DNA of 64,000 nucleotides from JBBRTJ01 sp038244535. Its GTDB lineage: Bacteria > Actinomycetota > Acidimicrobiia > Acidimicrobiales > Ilumatobacteraceae. The notes under the pieces were generated by a model. The model was not told where the DNA came from. It did not search any database and saw nothing but the letters and a program-made list of their open reading frames with translations. Both the position numbers and the translations under genes were made by a program. Positions 24,902 through 34,034 of the stretch are shown piece after piece; the stretch's first letter is position 1; each line of letters starts with the position of its first letter. Location: assembly GCA_038244535.1 (NCBI GenBank), contig JBBRTJ010000003.1:16217-80216 (forward strand). Direction: 5' to 3'.

Positions 24902-26064
24902 GCGCGGTGACCGAGTCGAGCCCGGCCCCGTCGCGCTCCGGGCGGCCAGCGCTCACGATCGGTGGTCTCGTCGTCGATCCTCCGGTGGTCCTGGCCCCGA
25001 TGGCGGGCGTCACCGACGCGCCGTTCCGCACGCTGTGCCGCCGCTACGGAGCGGGGCTGTACGTGAGCGAGATGGTGCTGGCTCAGGCGCTCGTGCACCG
25101 CAACCCCAAGTCCGATCACATGGTGTCGTTCGCCGAGGGCGAGACGCCCCGCAGCGTGCAGCTGTACGGCACGTCACCAGACGTTGTCGGCGCGGCGGTG
25201 CGGCGCCTGGTCGATGCTGACCGCGTCGACCACGTCGACCTCAACTTCGGTTGCCCGGTCCCCAAGGTCACGCGCCTCGGCGGGGGTGCCGCGCTGCCGG
25301 CACGGCCCCGTCTGCTGGCGGCCATCGTGGCCGCTGCCGTGGCCGCCGCCGGCCGGGTGCCGGTCACCGTGAAACTGCGCATCGGCATCGACGACGAGCA
25401 CCACACGGCAGTGGCGGCCGGACTGGCGGCCCAGGACAACGGTGCCTCAGCGGTGCTCCTGCACGCCCGCACGGCCGAGCAGCGCTACGCAGGGTCCGCT
25501 GACTGGTCGGCCATCGCCGAGCTGAAGGCCGCGGTGCGCCACGTGCCCGTGCTCGGCAACGGCGACATCTGGGAAGCCCACGATGCGGTGCGAATGCTGG
25601 CCGAGACAGGCTGCGATGGGGTGGTCGTCGGTCGGGGCTGCCTCGGTCGGCCGTGGCTGTTCGGCGACCTGGCCGATGCCCTGGCTGGCCGGCCAGTGCG
25701 GCCGGCCCCGACGCTCGGCGAGATGCGCGACGTGCTGGCCGAGCACGGCCGGCTGCTGGCGGCCTGGCACGGCGAGCGCCACGGCATGCTCCAGCTCCGC
25801 AAGCACTGCGGCTGGTACCTCACGGGGTATCCGGTGGGAGCCGCCATGCGCCGTGATCTTGGGCTCGTGTCGTCGCTGGCCGAGCTCGACGACCACCTGG
25901 CCCGCCTTGATCCGACGCTGACGCTGGTGGCGGGGGGTGAGCGGTTCGCCCGCGGCCACACCGACGGTCCTCGCCGAGTCGTGCTGCCGCAGGGCTGGCT
26001 CGACGATCCGGACAGCATGGTGGGGCCCGATCCGGCCAGCGACCTGCTCGTCTCGGGCGGATGA
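24898..26064 (+). CDS. dusB: tRNA-dihydrouridine synthase, DusB-like
   Basis: FMN enzyme that reduces uridines in the tRNA D-loop. The 388-residue protein opens with the TIM-barrel motif VLAPMAGVTDAPFR and has the catalytic cysteine in NFGCPVPKVT. FMN-phosphate motifs NGDIWEAHD and VGRGCLGRPW follow, then the helical C-terminal domain. GTG 24898 overlaps the tsaD stop; GTG 24907 is a possible alternative. The stop overlaps the maf ATG. Confidence 0.93.
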   Translation: MSAVTESSPAPSRSGRPALTIGGLVVDPPVVLAPMAGVTDAPFRTLCRRYGAGLYVSEMVLAQALVHRNPKSDHMVSFAEGETPRSVQLYGTSPDVVGAAVRRLVDADRVDHVDLNFGCPVPKVTRLGGGAALPARPRLLAAIVAAAVAAAGRVPVTVKLRIGIDDEHHTAVAAGLAAQDNGASAVLLHARTAEQRYAGSADWSAIAELKAAVRHVPVLGNGDIWEAHDAVRMLAETGCDGVVVGRGCLGRPWLFGDLADALAGRPVRPAPTLGEMRDVLAEHGRLLAAWHGERHGMLQLRKHCGWYLTGYPVGAAMRRDLGLVSSLAELDDHLARLDPTLTLVAGGERFARGHTDGPRRVVLPQGWLDDPDSMVGPDPASDLLVSGG

Positions 26065-26639
26065 GCGCGCCGCCCGGTTGGCCGGCCCGCGTGGTGCTGG
26101 CGTCCAGCTCTCCGCGCCGCCTCGACCTGCTGCGGGCCATCGGTGTCGAGCCCGAGGTGCGCCCGGCCCACCTGGACGAGTCGGAGCGGCCCGGCGAGGA
26201 CCCCCGCCGCTACGTGGCGCGACTGGCCATCGCCAAGGCCCTCGCCGTCGCCGGTCCGGGCGAGGTGGTCGTCGCCGCTGACACGACGGTCGACGTCGAC
26301 GGCGCCATCGTCGGCAAGCCCATGGACGCCGCCGATGCGGCACGGCTCCTTCGGCTCCTGTCGGGTCGGACCCACCTTGTGCACACCGGGATCGCCGTCG
26401 CGCGTAGGGGTGAGGCCGTTGCTGAAGTGGTCACCTCCGAGGTCACGTTCGTCGCGCTCAGCGACGAGGTCGTCGACTGGTACGTGGCCACCGGCGAGCC
26501 CCTCGACAAGGCCGGCGCGTACGGGCTCCAAGGTCCGGGAGCCATGCTGGTGTCCTTCGTGCGGGGCAGCACGACCAACGTGATCGGGTTGCCCCTGGCC
26601 GAGCTGCACCGCCTGATGCGGGGCGAGATGGTGCCCTGA
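26061..26639 (+). CDS. maf: Maf-like nucleoside triphosphate pyrophosphatase
   Basis: House-cleaning enzyme that hydrolyses non-canonical or selected nucleoside triphosphates. The 192 residues begin with the signature ASSSPRRLDLLRAIG and contain VAADTTVDVDG and KAGAYGLQG, the conserved Maf motifs. It is the last gene of the coupled chain and starts within the dusB stop (ATGA). A new transcript probably starts with the P450 gene 25 bases downstream. Confidence 0.93.
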   Translation: MSAPPGWPARVVLASSSPRRLDLLRAIGVEPEVRPAHLDESERPGEDPRRYVARLAIAKALAVAGPGEVVVAADTTVDVDGAIVGKPMDAADAARLLRLLSGRTHLVHTGIAVARRGEAVAEVVTSEVTFVALSDEVVDWYVATGEPLDKAGAYGLQGPGAMLVSFVRGSTTNVIGLPLAELHRLMRGEMVP

Positions 26640-26664
26640 GGGGTGTGGTCGGTAGCGTCCGGTC

Positions 26665-27942
26665 ATGACGGCAGTCGCGCACATGATCGACCCTCGAGAG
26701 TTCGACTCGGTCGCCTACCAGCACCACCCGTTCCCGATGTACCAGGAGCTGCGGGACCACCACCCGGTGTTCCACGATCGCTTCCACAACCGCTGGGTGA
26801 TCAGCCGCTACGACGACGTCGATGCGGCCTTCCAGGACAACGTGAGCTTCGACCGAGCCATGTACAGCCCCGACGGCGACTTCCGGTTCGGCTCGACGCA
26901 CGTGTTCGGCCCGAACATCTTGGAGTACGGCAACTCCGAGCGGCACCGCTGGTTGCGCAACGTCGTGGCCGGGCAGTTCGTCGGCAAGGGGCTCAGCGCG
27001 TTCGTCCCCATCATCGAAAAGATCGCCGCCGAACTGCTCGACGGCTGCATGAACGATGGCGAGATCGAGCTGGTGTCGCGGTTCTCGAACCAGTTCCCGA
27101 TCCGAGTGATCTCGAACATGCTCGGGCTGCCACGTGAGGACGAGGAGCGCTTCGTCGGCTGGTATCAGGCCCTGATCGCCGGCCTCGGCTTCGGCGGCGA
27201 GCACCTGACGCGGGGCATCGCGGCTCGCAACGAGATGTGGGCCTACCTCGACCCGTTGATCGAGGAGCGCATCGCCGAGCCCACCGACGACCTGCTGTCG
27301 CGTCTCGTCGAGGCCGAGCTCGACGGCGAGCGCATGACGCTCGAGGAGGTCAAGGGCTTCATCGCCTTGCTGCTCGCGGCCGGGGGTGACACCACCGACA
27401 AGGCGATCGCCAACATGTGGTTCCACATGCTCTACACGCGCCCCGACCAGTTCGAGGACGTGAAGGCCAACCCCGAGCTGTGGGAGAACGTGTTCGCCGA
27501 GATGATGCGCTACGACCCCGTCGTGCACGTGCAGTCGCGCTTCACGACCCGTGAGGTGCGGATCCACGACCGGCTGCTGCCCCAGCGGGCACTGGTGATC
27601 CTGTCGCTCGGGGCTGGCAACCGCGACGAGCGGGCCTTCGCGAACCCCGACACCTTCGACATCCACCGCGACGACCTGCACATGGGCCGTGAGAACCGCA
27701 CCGGTCGATACAAGGACGGCAAGCGGGGCCACCTGGGCTTCGGCATCGGCCAGCACTTCTGCATGGGCTACGCCATGGCCCGCCAGGAGGCGGTCATTGC
27801 CTGCACGCGGATGATGGAGCTGATGCACGACCCGCAGCCCAAGTTCGTGACCCACGAAGGTGTCACGTCGCCGTCGATCGACTCAGGCGGTTTCCGCAGC
27901 CCCAAGGAGCTGTGGATCGAGTTCGACCCGGTGCGCCGATGA
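26665..27942 (+). CDS. Cytochrome P450
   Basis: Soluble bacterial haem monooxygenase of 425 residues. The I-helix motif AAGGDTTDKA supplies the oxygen-activating Thr, EMMR is the K-helix ExxR, and GFGIGQHFCMGYAMAR holds the haem-ligand cysteine. The substrate is unknown. A TAGCGT box (26653-26658) lies six bases before the ATG and no Shine-Dalgarno is seen, suggesting a leaderless transcript. Its stop overlaps the ferredoxin gene, its likely electron donor; no ferredoxin reductase is nearby. Confidence 0.93.
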   Translation: MTAVAHMIDPREFDSVAYQHHPFPMYQELRDHHPVFHDRFHNRWVISRYDDVDAAFQDNVSFDRAMYSPDGDFRFGSTHVFGPNILEYGNSERHRWLRNVVAGQFVGKGLSAFVPIIEKIAAELLDGCMNDGEIELVSRFSNQFPIRVISNMLGLPREDEERFVGWYQALIAGLGFGGEHLTRGIAARNEMWAYLDPLIEERIAEPTDDLLSRLVEAELDGERMTLEEVKGFIALLLAAGGDTTDKAIANMWFHMLYTRPDQFEDVKANPELWENVFAEMMRYDPVVHVQSRFTTREVRIHDRLLPQRALVILSLGAGNRDERAFANPDTFDIHRDDLHMGRENRTGRYKDGKRGHLGFGIGQHFCMGYAMARQEAVIACTRMMELMHDPQPKFVTHEGVTSPSIDSGGFRSPKELWIEFDPVRR

Positions 27943-28133
27943 GGCTGCGGGTCGACCCCGACGTGTGCATCTCGTCGGGGGAGTGCACGTACAACCACCC
28001 CGACCTGTTCCACTTCGGCGACGGCGTGGCCGCCGAGGTGCTGATCGCCGACATCACCTCGCCCCGCCACCTCGAAGAGGCCCGCCAAGCGATCGAGGTG
28101 TGCCCCAGCGGCGCCATCAGCCTGACCGAGTAG
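27939..28133 (+). CDS. Single-cluster ferredoxin, P450 partner type
   Basis: The 64-residue protein has only three obvious cluster cysteines, C10, C16 and C55 (CISSGEC, then CPSGAI). The middle position of the usual CxxCxxC motif is Ser/Gly. This is the pattern of actinobacterial [3Fe-4S] or non-standard [4Fe-4S] ferredoxins that feed electrons to P450s. The ATG overlaps the P450 stop by four bases, so the two are almost certainly made together. Confidence 0.9.
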   Translation: MRLRVDPDVCISSGECTYNHPDLFHFGDGVAAEVLIADITSPRHLEEARQAIEVCPSGAISLTE

Positions 28134-28135
28134 AT

Positions 28136-28162
28136 CCCGCGACGGGTAGTAGGCCTCGCGGG
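28136..28162 (+). terminator. Hairpin after the P450-ferredoxin pair
   Basis: CCCGCGA (28136-28142) pairs with TCGCGGG (28156-28162) around a 13-base loop, two bases after the ferredoxin stop. No T-run follows, so it may act as a weak or factor-assisted terminator. Confidence 0.45.
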
Positions 28163-28251
28163 TCACCGGCCGAGGCGAGCGTCGTCGAGGTGTCATCTCG
28201 TGAGAGCAGCGCGCGGCCGCGGGGCCTTGCGTGCACCGTAGGGGCGCGCGG

Positions 28252-28656
28252 TCACCAGAGGCACGCCACCGAGCCGGTGGCGTCGGCCCACCGTCGCAGT
28301 GCCGAGTCCTTGGAGACAAGGGCGGCCCGGGTGTCGAGCGCCGTGGCGGCGATGATGCGGTCGGCGGGATCACCGTGGAGGTCGATCAGCGATGCGGCCA
28401 TGACTGCGATCGTCGCCGTCACCGGCACGCACTCGACTCGGTCCGCCTCCACCACGTTGTTGACCCACAGCATGGTGGGGCGGTCGAGCTCGAGGCGACC
28501 CTTGCCCACGAGCATGGCGATCTCCCAGAACGAGATGGCGCTCACGATGAGGCGCACGCTTTCGTCGATGGCTCGGCGGGCGGGCTTCGAGAGCTTGCGT
28601 TGGTCGGCCAGCCACCATGCCAGCACATGGGTGTCCAGGACGATCGCGTCAGGCAA
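28252..28656 (-). CDS. vapC: PIN-domain toxin (VapC-like)
   Basis: Probable RNase toxin of a type II toxin-antitoxin pair. The 134-residue reading has the PIN acidic residues: Asp in VLDTHVLAWWL, Glu in SFWEIAML and the Asp of HGDPADRIIAATA. TTG 28656 is the proposed start; it overlaps the antitoxin stop by eight bases. Its GGGAGG sequence abuts the TTG directly, so the exact start is uncertain, and an in-frame ATG at 28692 would overlap the antitoxin much more. Confidence 0.85.
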   Translation of the reverse strand: MPDAIVLDTHVLAWWLADQRKLSKPARRAIDESVRLIVSAISFWEIAMLVGKGRLELDRPTMLWVNNVVEADRVECVPVTATIAVMAASLIDLHGDPADRIIAATALDTRAALVSKDSALRRWADATGSVACLW

Positions 28657-28870
28657 CCTCCCACGGCTCCCCGGGCGAGAACAGGAGGTCATCGTCGTCG
28701 GTGAGCAGGCGCACGGAACCCGCGATCGGCTGGGGTCGAGCGATCGGGACGAGGCGAGCGACCGGCTTGCCCCGCTTGGTGATCACGAACTGATGACCGT
28801 GTTCGGCCACGTCGTCAAGAAGCGCGAGGCAGGTGGCTTTGAAGTCGCTGGCTCGGATCTCGGTCGTCAT
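28649..28870 (-). CDS. Phd/YefM-type antitoxin
   Basis: The 73-residue protein starts MTTEIRASDFKATCLALLD and contains VITKRGKPVARLVPI, the DNA-binding and dimerisation core of Phd/YefM antitoxins. The acidic C-terminus (DDDDLLFSPGEPWEVA) would be the toxin-neutralising tail. It is upstream of and overlaps the PIN toxin, so the pair is co-transcribed. Expected autoregulation fits the CATGGT repeats in its promoter. Confidence 0.88.
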   Translation of the reverse strand: MTTEIRASDFKATCLALLDDVAEHGHQFVITKRGKPVARLVPIARPQPIAGSVRLLTDDDDLLFSPGEPWEVA

Positions 28871-28876
28871 GTCCCG

Positions 28877-28905
28877 ATCTCATCATGGTCATGGTTCATG
28901 GTCAA
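28877..28905 (-). promoter_or_regulatory. Antitoxin-toxin promoter with three CATGGT repeats
   Basis: Read on the minus strand, TTGACC (28905-28900) and TGAGAT (28882-28877) lie 17 bases apart, with the -10 six bases before the antitoxin ATG. On the plus strand the spacer holds CATGGT at 28884-28889 and 28890-28895 and a third copy at 28897-28902. Repeats inside the spacer are well placed for autorepression by the toxin-antitoxin complex. Confidence 0.6.
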
Positions 28906-29098
28906 GTACGACGCCGAGCCATCGGGGTTCCGCATAAGCGGTGCGATCAACCGGCCCGCGCCGCCGTCAGCACTGTCGAGGTGGTGACAGTCGGCGAGAG
29001 ATGCCAGTTGGCTTTCGAGCCGTGATGAAACCCTTGACGGCGGGGCTGGTGGTGGCAAGGCTCCCAGCCAGACGTCACTTCGGGGCGGGGGGCTAGCC

Positions 29099-29391
29099 AT
29101 GCAGCGGGACGGAACAGTGGTTCGGGTGTCGGTGGTGATGGTCGTCCTGGCTGCGGGGCAGCGCTTCCACCGCCCGATGTGACGCTGCCGTCTGCGGGTT
29201 CCGGGGTCGTGTCCGTCGATGGCAGCCTGGTCCGTGTCGGCGGCGTGCCGCTGTCGGTCGCACCGGATCCCAAGTCCGCCCTCGCGGCGCCCGCGCCCAA
29301 CTTTTGGAGTGGTCTGGCAGAGAGGAAATCCATGCCGCCAAGGCGTTCAACAGACTCAGCAGGGAGCGCCGCGGGCCTGATAGCCCTCTGA
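29099..29391 (+). pseudogene. Decayed N-terminal fragment of a probable RHS-like secreted protein
   Basis: The roughly 600 bases between the antitoxin start (28870) and the CIRCE element (29471) hold no intact gene. An ATG at 29099 behind a G-rich site opens a signal-like peptide (MQRDGTVVRVSVVMVVLAAG) that stops at 29182. In another frame, upstream of and after GTG 29179, ALPPPDVTLPSAGSG and VRVGGVPLSVAP read like the segment found at the start of actinobacterial RHS/YD-repeat proteins. The reading then ends at 29391 without any YD repeats. The simplest account is a frameshifted, truncated relic. The resemblance is from memory of family style, so confidence is low. Confidence 0.35.
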
Positions 29392-29441
29392 TGGGGTTTG
29401 GCCTGGCGTTCACCTCGGGCGTTGGCACTCGCGGCTGCCGT

Positions 29442-29471
29442 TTGCTAACGGGTGTCGTCCGGGGGTATCGT
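29442..29471 (+). promoter_or_regulatory. Likely groESL promoter
   Basis: TTGCTA (29442-29447) and TATCGT (29466-29471) are 18 bases apart. The -10 abuts the CIRCE operator, so HrcA bound there would block polymerase. Confidence 0.5.
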
Positions 29472-29497
29472 TAGCACTCGCCATGTTCGAGTGCTAA
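29471..29497 (+). promoter_or_regulatory. CIRCE element (HrcA operator)
   Basis: Perfect consensus: TTAGCACTC (29471-29479), a 9-base spacer, and GAGTGCTAA (29489-29497). In many bacteria HrcA binds this inverted repeat and represses groESL until heat or misfolded protein titrates GroEL. hrcA itself is not in the window. Confidence 0.97.
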
Positions 29498-29518
29498 CGC
29501 CAACGGAGGCATGCACCC

Positions 29519-29812
29519 ATGAATCTCAAGCCCCTCGATGACCGCATCGTCGTAAAGGCCAACGAGGCCGAAGAAGTTCGCGCATCCGGCCTCGTCATCC
29601 CCGACACCGCCAAGGAGAAGCCCCAGCAGGGCACGGTCCTGGCCGTCGGTGCTGGCCGCCGTTCCGACCACACCGGTGACATCATCCCGCTCGACGTCAA
29701 GGTGGGCGACACCGTCGTCTACTCGAAGTACGGCGGGACCGAGATCACGATCGACGGTGAGGACCTCCTGATCCTCACGTCGCGTGACGTGCTCGCCATC
29801 GTCGAGAAGTGA
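29519..29812 (+). CDS. groES: Co-chaperonin GroES
   Basis: Seven-fold lid of the GroEL chamber. The 97-residue product has MNLKPLDDRIVVKANE, the mobile-loop region (EEVRASGLVIPDTAKEKPQQ in part) and VGDTVVYSKYGGTE. The ATG at 29519 is nine bases from GGAGG (29505-29509); ATG 29511 is out of position for that site. It is controlled by the upstream CIRCE element and followed by groEL after 11 bases. Confidence 0.97.
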   Translation: MNLKPLDDRIVVKANEAEEVRASGLVIPDTAKEKPQQGTVLAVGAGRRSDHTGDIIPLDVKVGDTVVYSKYGGTEITIDGEDLLILTSRDVLAIVEK

Positions 29813-29823
29813 GGCGCTGACCC

Positions 29824-31464
<1,641 letters not shown>

Positions 31465-31492
31465 TCAACGCCCGGTCGCACCTGCGATCGAA

Positions 31493-31528
31493 ACGACGCC
31501 CCGGGTTCTTCGGACCCCGGGGCGTCGT
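31493..31528 (+). terminator. Strong hairpin terminator after groEL
   Basis: A perfect 13-base-pair stem (31493-31505 with 31516-31528, arm ACGACGCCCCGGG) closes a 10-base loop, 28 bases after the groEL stop. There is no T-run, which is common for hairpin terminators in GC-rich actinobacteria. Confidence 0.75.
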
Positions 31529-31634
31529 CGCGTCCCGGGGCAGAGCAGCCCGGTCCTCTCGGTGGCTCCACCGGCCGCCCGACGTGGTCCACCACTACGG
31601 TGCGACACCGACCACCAGGCCAGGGGGACTCGGC

Positions 31635-32549
31635 ATGAACGAACGTCGTCGCTACCGCGGCATGATCGAGGACAGCGCCCGCTGGGACGGCTTTGTGCTC
31701 CGGGACGGCGACATCATCGTCACCACCCCACCGAAGTGCGGTACGACCTGGACGCAGATGATGTGCGCGCTGCTGGTCCTGCAGCAGGCGCCGCTCCCCT
31801 TGCGCCTCGACGAGATCTCGCCGTGGCTCGACATGTTGACCTCGCCGCTCGACGACGTCGTGGCGCGACTGGAGGCCCAGGACCATCGCCGGGTGATCAA
31901 GAGCCACACACCCCTCGACGGGCTCCCCTGGGACGAGCGGGTCACCTACGTGGCCGTGGCCCGCGACCCCCGTGACGTGGCGATGTCGTGGGATGACCAC
32001 GTCAAGAACTCCGACATCGGTGCGATCTTGACGGCCCGCAACGATGCGGTCGGTCTCGACGACCTCGCGGAGCTGTTCCCTGACGGTCCGACACCGCCGA
32101 AGGAGGACCCGCTCGATCGGTTCTGGGAGTGGGTCGACGACGACGAGATGACGAGCCACACCTCCAACCTCCGTCGCCTCGTCCACCACGCGCAGGGGTT
32201 CGCCGAGCTGGGCGATCGGCCCAACGTGGTACGGATGCACTACAGCGACATGCGCGCCGACCCGGCGGGGCAGATGGAGATCCTGGCTGATCGTCTGGGG
32301 ATCGACGTGCCGGCCGACCTCATGCCCAGGCTGGTCGACGCGGCTGATCTCAACTCGATGCGGGCTGACGCCAGCCGCACGGCTCCTGACATCGCGCACC
32401 ACCTCTGGCACGATCCGCAGCGGTTCTTCGGTGACGGTGCGGTGGGTCGCTGGGAGTCGTTCCTCACCGCCGAGGACGTGGCCCGCTACGACACCCGAAT
32501 CGCGTCGTTGGCCTCGCCCGAGCTGATCGCGTACCTGCAGCGCCGCTGA
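31635..32549 (+). CDS. Sulfotransferase family protein
   Basis: Transfers a sulfuryl group from PAPS to an unknown acceptor. The 304-residue protein has the 5'-phosphosulfate loop TPPKCGTTWTQ near residue 30 and the 3'-phosphate motif VARDPRDVAMSW, which define the family. Later HYSDMRADPAGQMEIL is also typical of cytosolic-type sulfotransferases. ATG 31635 has a GGGGGA site upstream. A TACGGT box at 31596-31601 may be its -10. It stands alone between groEL and a small membrane protein. Confidence 0.85.
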   Translation: MNERRRYRGMIEDSARWDGFVLRDGDIIVTTPPKCGTTWTQMMCALLVLQQAPLPLRLDEISPWLDMLTSPLDDVVARLEAQDHRRVIKSHTPLDGLPWDERVTYVAVARDPRDVAMSWDDHVKNSDIGAILTARNDAVGLDDLAELFPDGPTPPKEDPLDRFWEWVDDDEMTSHTSNLRRLVHHAQGFAELGDRPNVVRMHYSDMRADPAGQMEILADRLGIDVPADLMPRLVDAADLNSMRADASRTAPDIAHHLWHDPQRFFGDGAVGRWESFLTAEDVARYDTRIASLASPELIAYLQRR

Positions 32550-32600
32550 GCGCCGCGATCAGCGGCGGGCTGTCGCAGCCTCACCGCTACCGTTGCCCGC

Positions 32601-33158
32601 GTGCCTGCCCCGTCCGAGCCTGAGCGGTTGAAGATGCCGTTTTGGATCCACCAGGTCATCGAGTACGTCATCGGCGTGCTGCTGGTCGCCCAGGCCCTGC
32701 AGACCGATCGGCCGCTGGTGCCGCTGGTCGCGGGGATGCTCGTGCTCGGGCTGGCGGCCACGGCCGACGGGCCGATCGGGGCCTTTCGGGTCGTGCGGCG
32801 GCCGCTGCACAAGGTGCTCGACGTCGTCATCGGCACGGGCCTGATCGTGTTCGCGGTCGTCGCCCGGGACTCGACCAGTTCGGCCGGCACGCTCGTCGCC
32901 CTGGTCGGCGGCGCCGCCGTCCTGGCGCTGGCCGTGCGCACCGAACGAGCCCGCCCGCCCCGCCGGTCGGCTCCCACCTCGGCGACGGCTCCCCCCATGG
33001 CACCCATGGCTCCCAGCGCGACGACGCTTCCCCCGGTGGCGCCTGCGGCCTCCGTCCCGCCATCGGCACCGCCGGCCTCCGGAACCGAGGCGATCTCGAG
33101 GCGGGCGGGCCGGGCGCTCGGCAAGGGCATCCGCACCTTCCGCGACGACCCCCGCTGA
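32601..33158 (+). CDS. Small integral membrane protein of unknown function
   Basis: I do not recognise a family. The 185-residue product has four hydrophobic stretches (around residues 18-35, 42-60, 73-90 and 95-110) and a long Pro/Ala/Ser-rich C-terminal region, then a basic end (RRAGRALGKGIRTFRDD). GTG 32601 is preceded at seven bases by TACCGT (32588-32593) and has no Shine-Dalgarno, so it may be leaderless. Confidence 0.65.
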   Translation: MPAPSEPERLKMPFWIHQVIEYVIGVLLVAQALQTDRPLVPLVAGMLVLGLAATADGPIGAFRVVRRPLHKVLDVVIGTGLIVFAVVARDSTSSAGTLVALVGGAAVLALAVRTERARPPRRSAPTSATAPPMAPMAPSATTLPPVAPAASVPPSAPPASGTEAISRRAGRALGKGIRTFRDDPR

Positions 33159-33189
33159 CGACGGGCCTCACGCCATAGGCTTTGCCCTC

Positions 33190-33348
33190 ATGGACACGCC
33201 GCCCCCCGATCCCGACAAGCTGCTCGCCGACTGGATGGAGTGGGAGCGGGGCGACGAGACGCCCGGCCGGGTTATGGCCAACCTCAAGGTCCACGGCATG
33301 GCCGAGCTGCTCAAGGGTCTCGCGACCGGGGCCGGTGACCACCGCTGA
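33190..33348 (+). CDS. Conserved 52-residue acidic protein
   Basis: A small gene encoding MDTPPPDPDKLLADWMEWE followed by a Gly/Asp turn and a short amphipathic helix (MANLKVHGMAELLKGLA). Codon use matches its neighbours. The ATG lies eight bases after TAGGCT (33176-33181), and its TGA shares one base with the ATG of the Nudix gene, so the two are translationally coupled. Function unknown; no enzyme motif is visible. Confidence 0.65.
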   Translation: MDTPPPDPDKLLADWMEWERGDETPGRVMANLKVHGMAELLKGLATGAGDHR

Positions 33349-34034
33349 TGCCCGGGGTCGGCCCTCCGACCCGCGGTGGCGGCCAGGTGATCCCCCGACC
33401 GAAGGCCTGGCGCGTGGGGGATCCACCACCGTGGGCTCGTCTCCCTTCAGTGCCCGTGCTGCGCACGGACGCCGTGGTCGATGCGATCGTCCGGCGGGGT
33501 CCGTCACGGTCGGTGGATCCGGTGCTCCCCGATGCCCGCCTGTCGGCAGTGTTGATCGTGCTCGCCGACGGTCCCGAAGGTGCCGAGGTCGTGCTGACCC
33601 GGCGCTCCCAGCACCTGCGCAACCACCGGGGTGAGGTCGCGTTTCCCGGTGGCCGCACCGACCCCGGAGAGACCGCGGTCGAGGCCGCGCTGCGCGAGGC
33701 GTGGGAAGAGGTGCTGCTCGACCCGGCCTCGGTCGAGGTCGTCGGCGAGCTGGATCACCTGTCGACCGTCGTGAGTGGCTCGCACATCGTGCCCGTGGTC
33801 GCCCGGATGGCGACCCCGCCCGCCTTGCGGCCCGGGACCACCGAGGTCGATCGGGTGTTTCACGTCCCTCTGGCCGAGCTGCTCGGGGACGGCACGTATC
33901 GCGAGGAGCGGTGGGGGACGCCGCCGCTCGACCGACCGATCCACTTCTTCGAGCTGCACGGTGACACGGTGTGGGGCGCCACCAGCCGCATGCTCGTGCA
34001 GCTCCTGACGGTGGCGCTCGGCATCGAGCCGTGA
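33348..34034 (+). CDS. Nudix hydrolase, CoA pyrophosphatase-like
   Basis: The 228-residue protein carries a full Nudix box: G102, E108 and REAWEEV (116-122). Upstream, LTRRSQHLRNHRGEVAFPGG matches the NudL/CoA diphosphatase subgroup, which hydrolyses CoA and its derivatives. It starts one base into the stop of the 52-residue protein and ends overlapping the GNAT gene. Substrate is inferred from the subgroup motif only. Confidence 0.85.
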   Translation: MPGVGPPTRGGGQVIPRPKAWRVGDPPPWARLPSVPVLRTDAVVDAIVRRGPSRSVDPVLPDARLSAVLIVLADGPEGAEVVLTRRSQHLRNHRGEVAFPGGRTDPGETAVEAALREAWEEVLLDPASVEVVGELDHLSTVVSGSHIVPVVARMATPPALRPGTTEVDRVFHVPLAELLGDGTYREERWGTPPLDRPIHFFELHGDTVWGATSRMLVQLLTVALGIEP

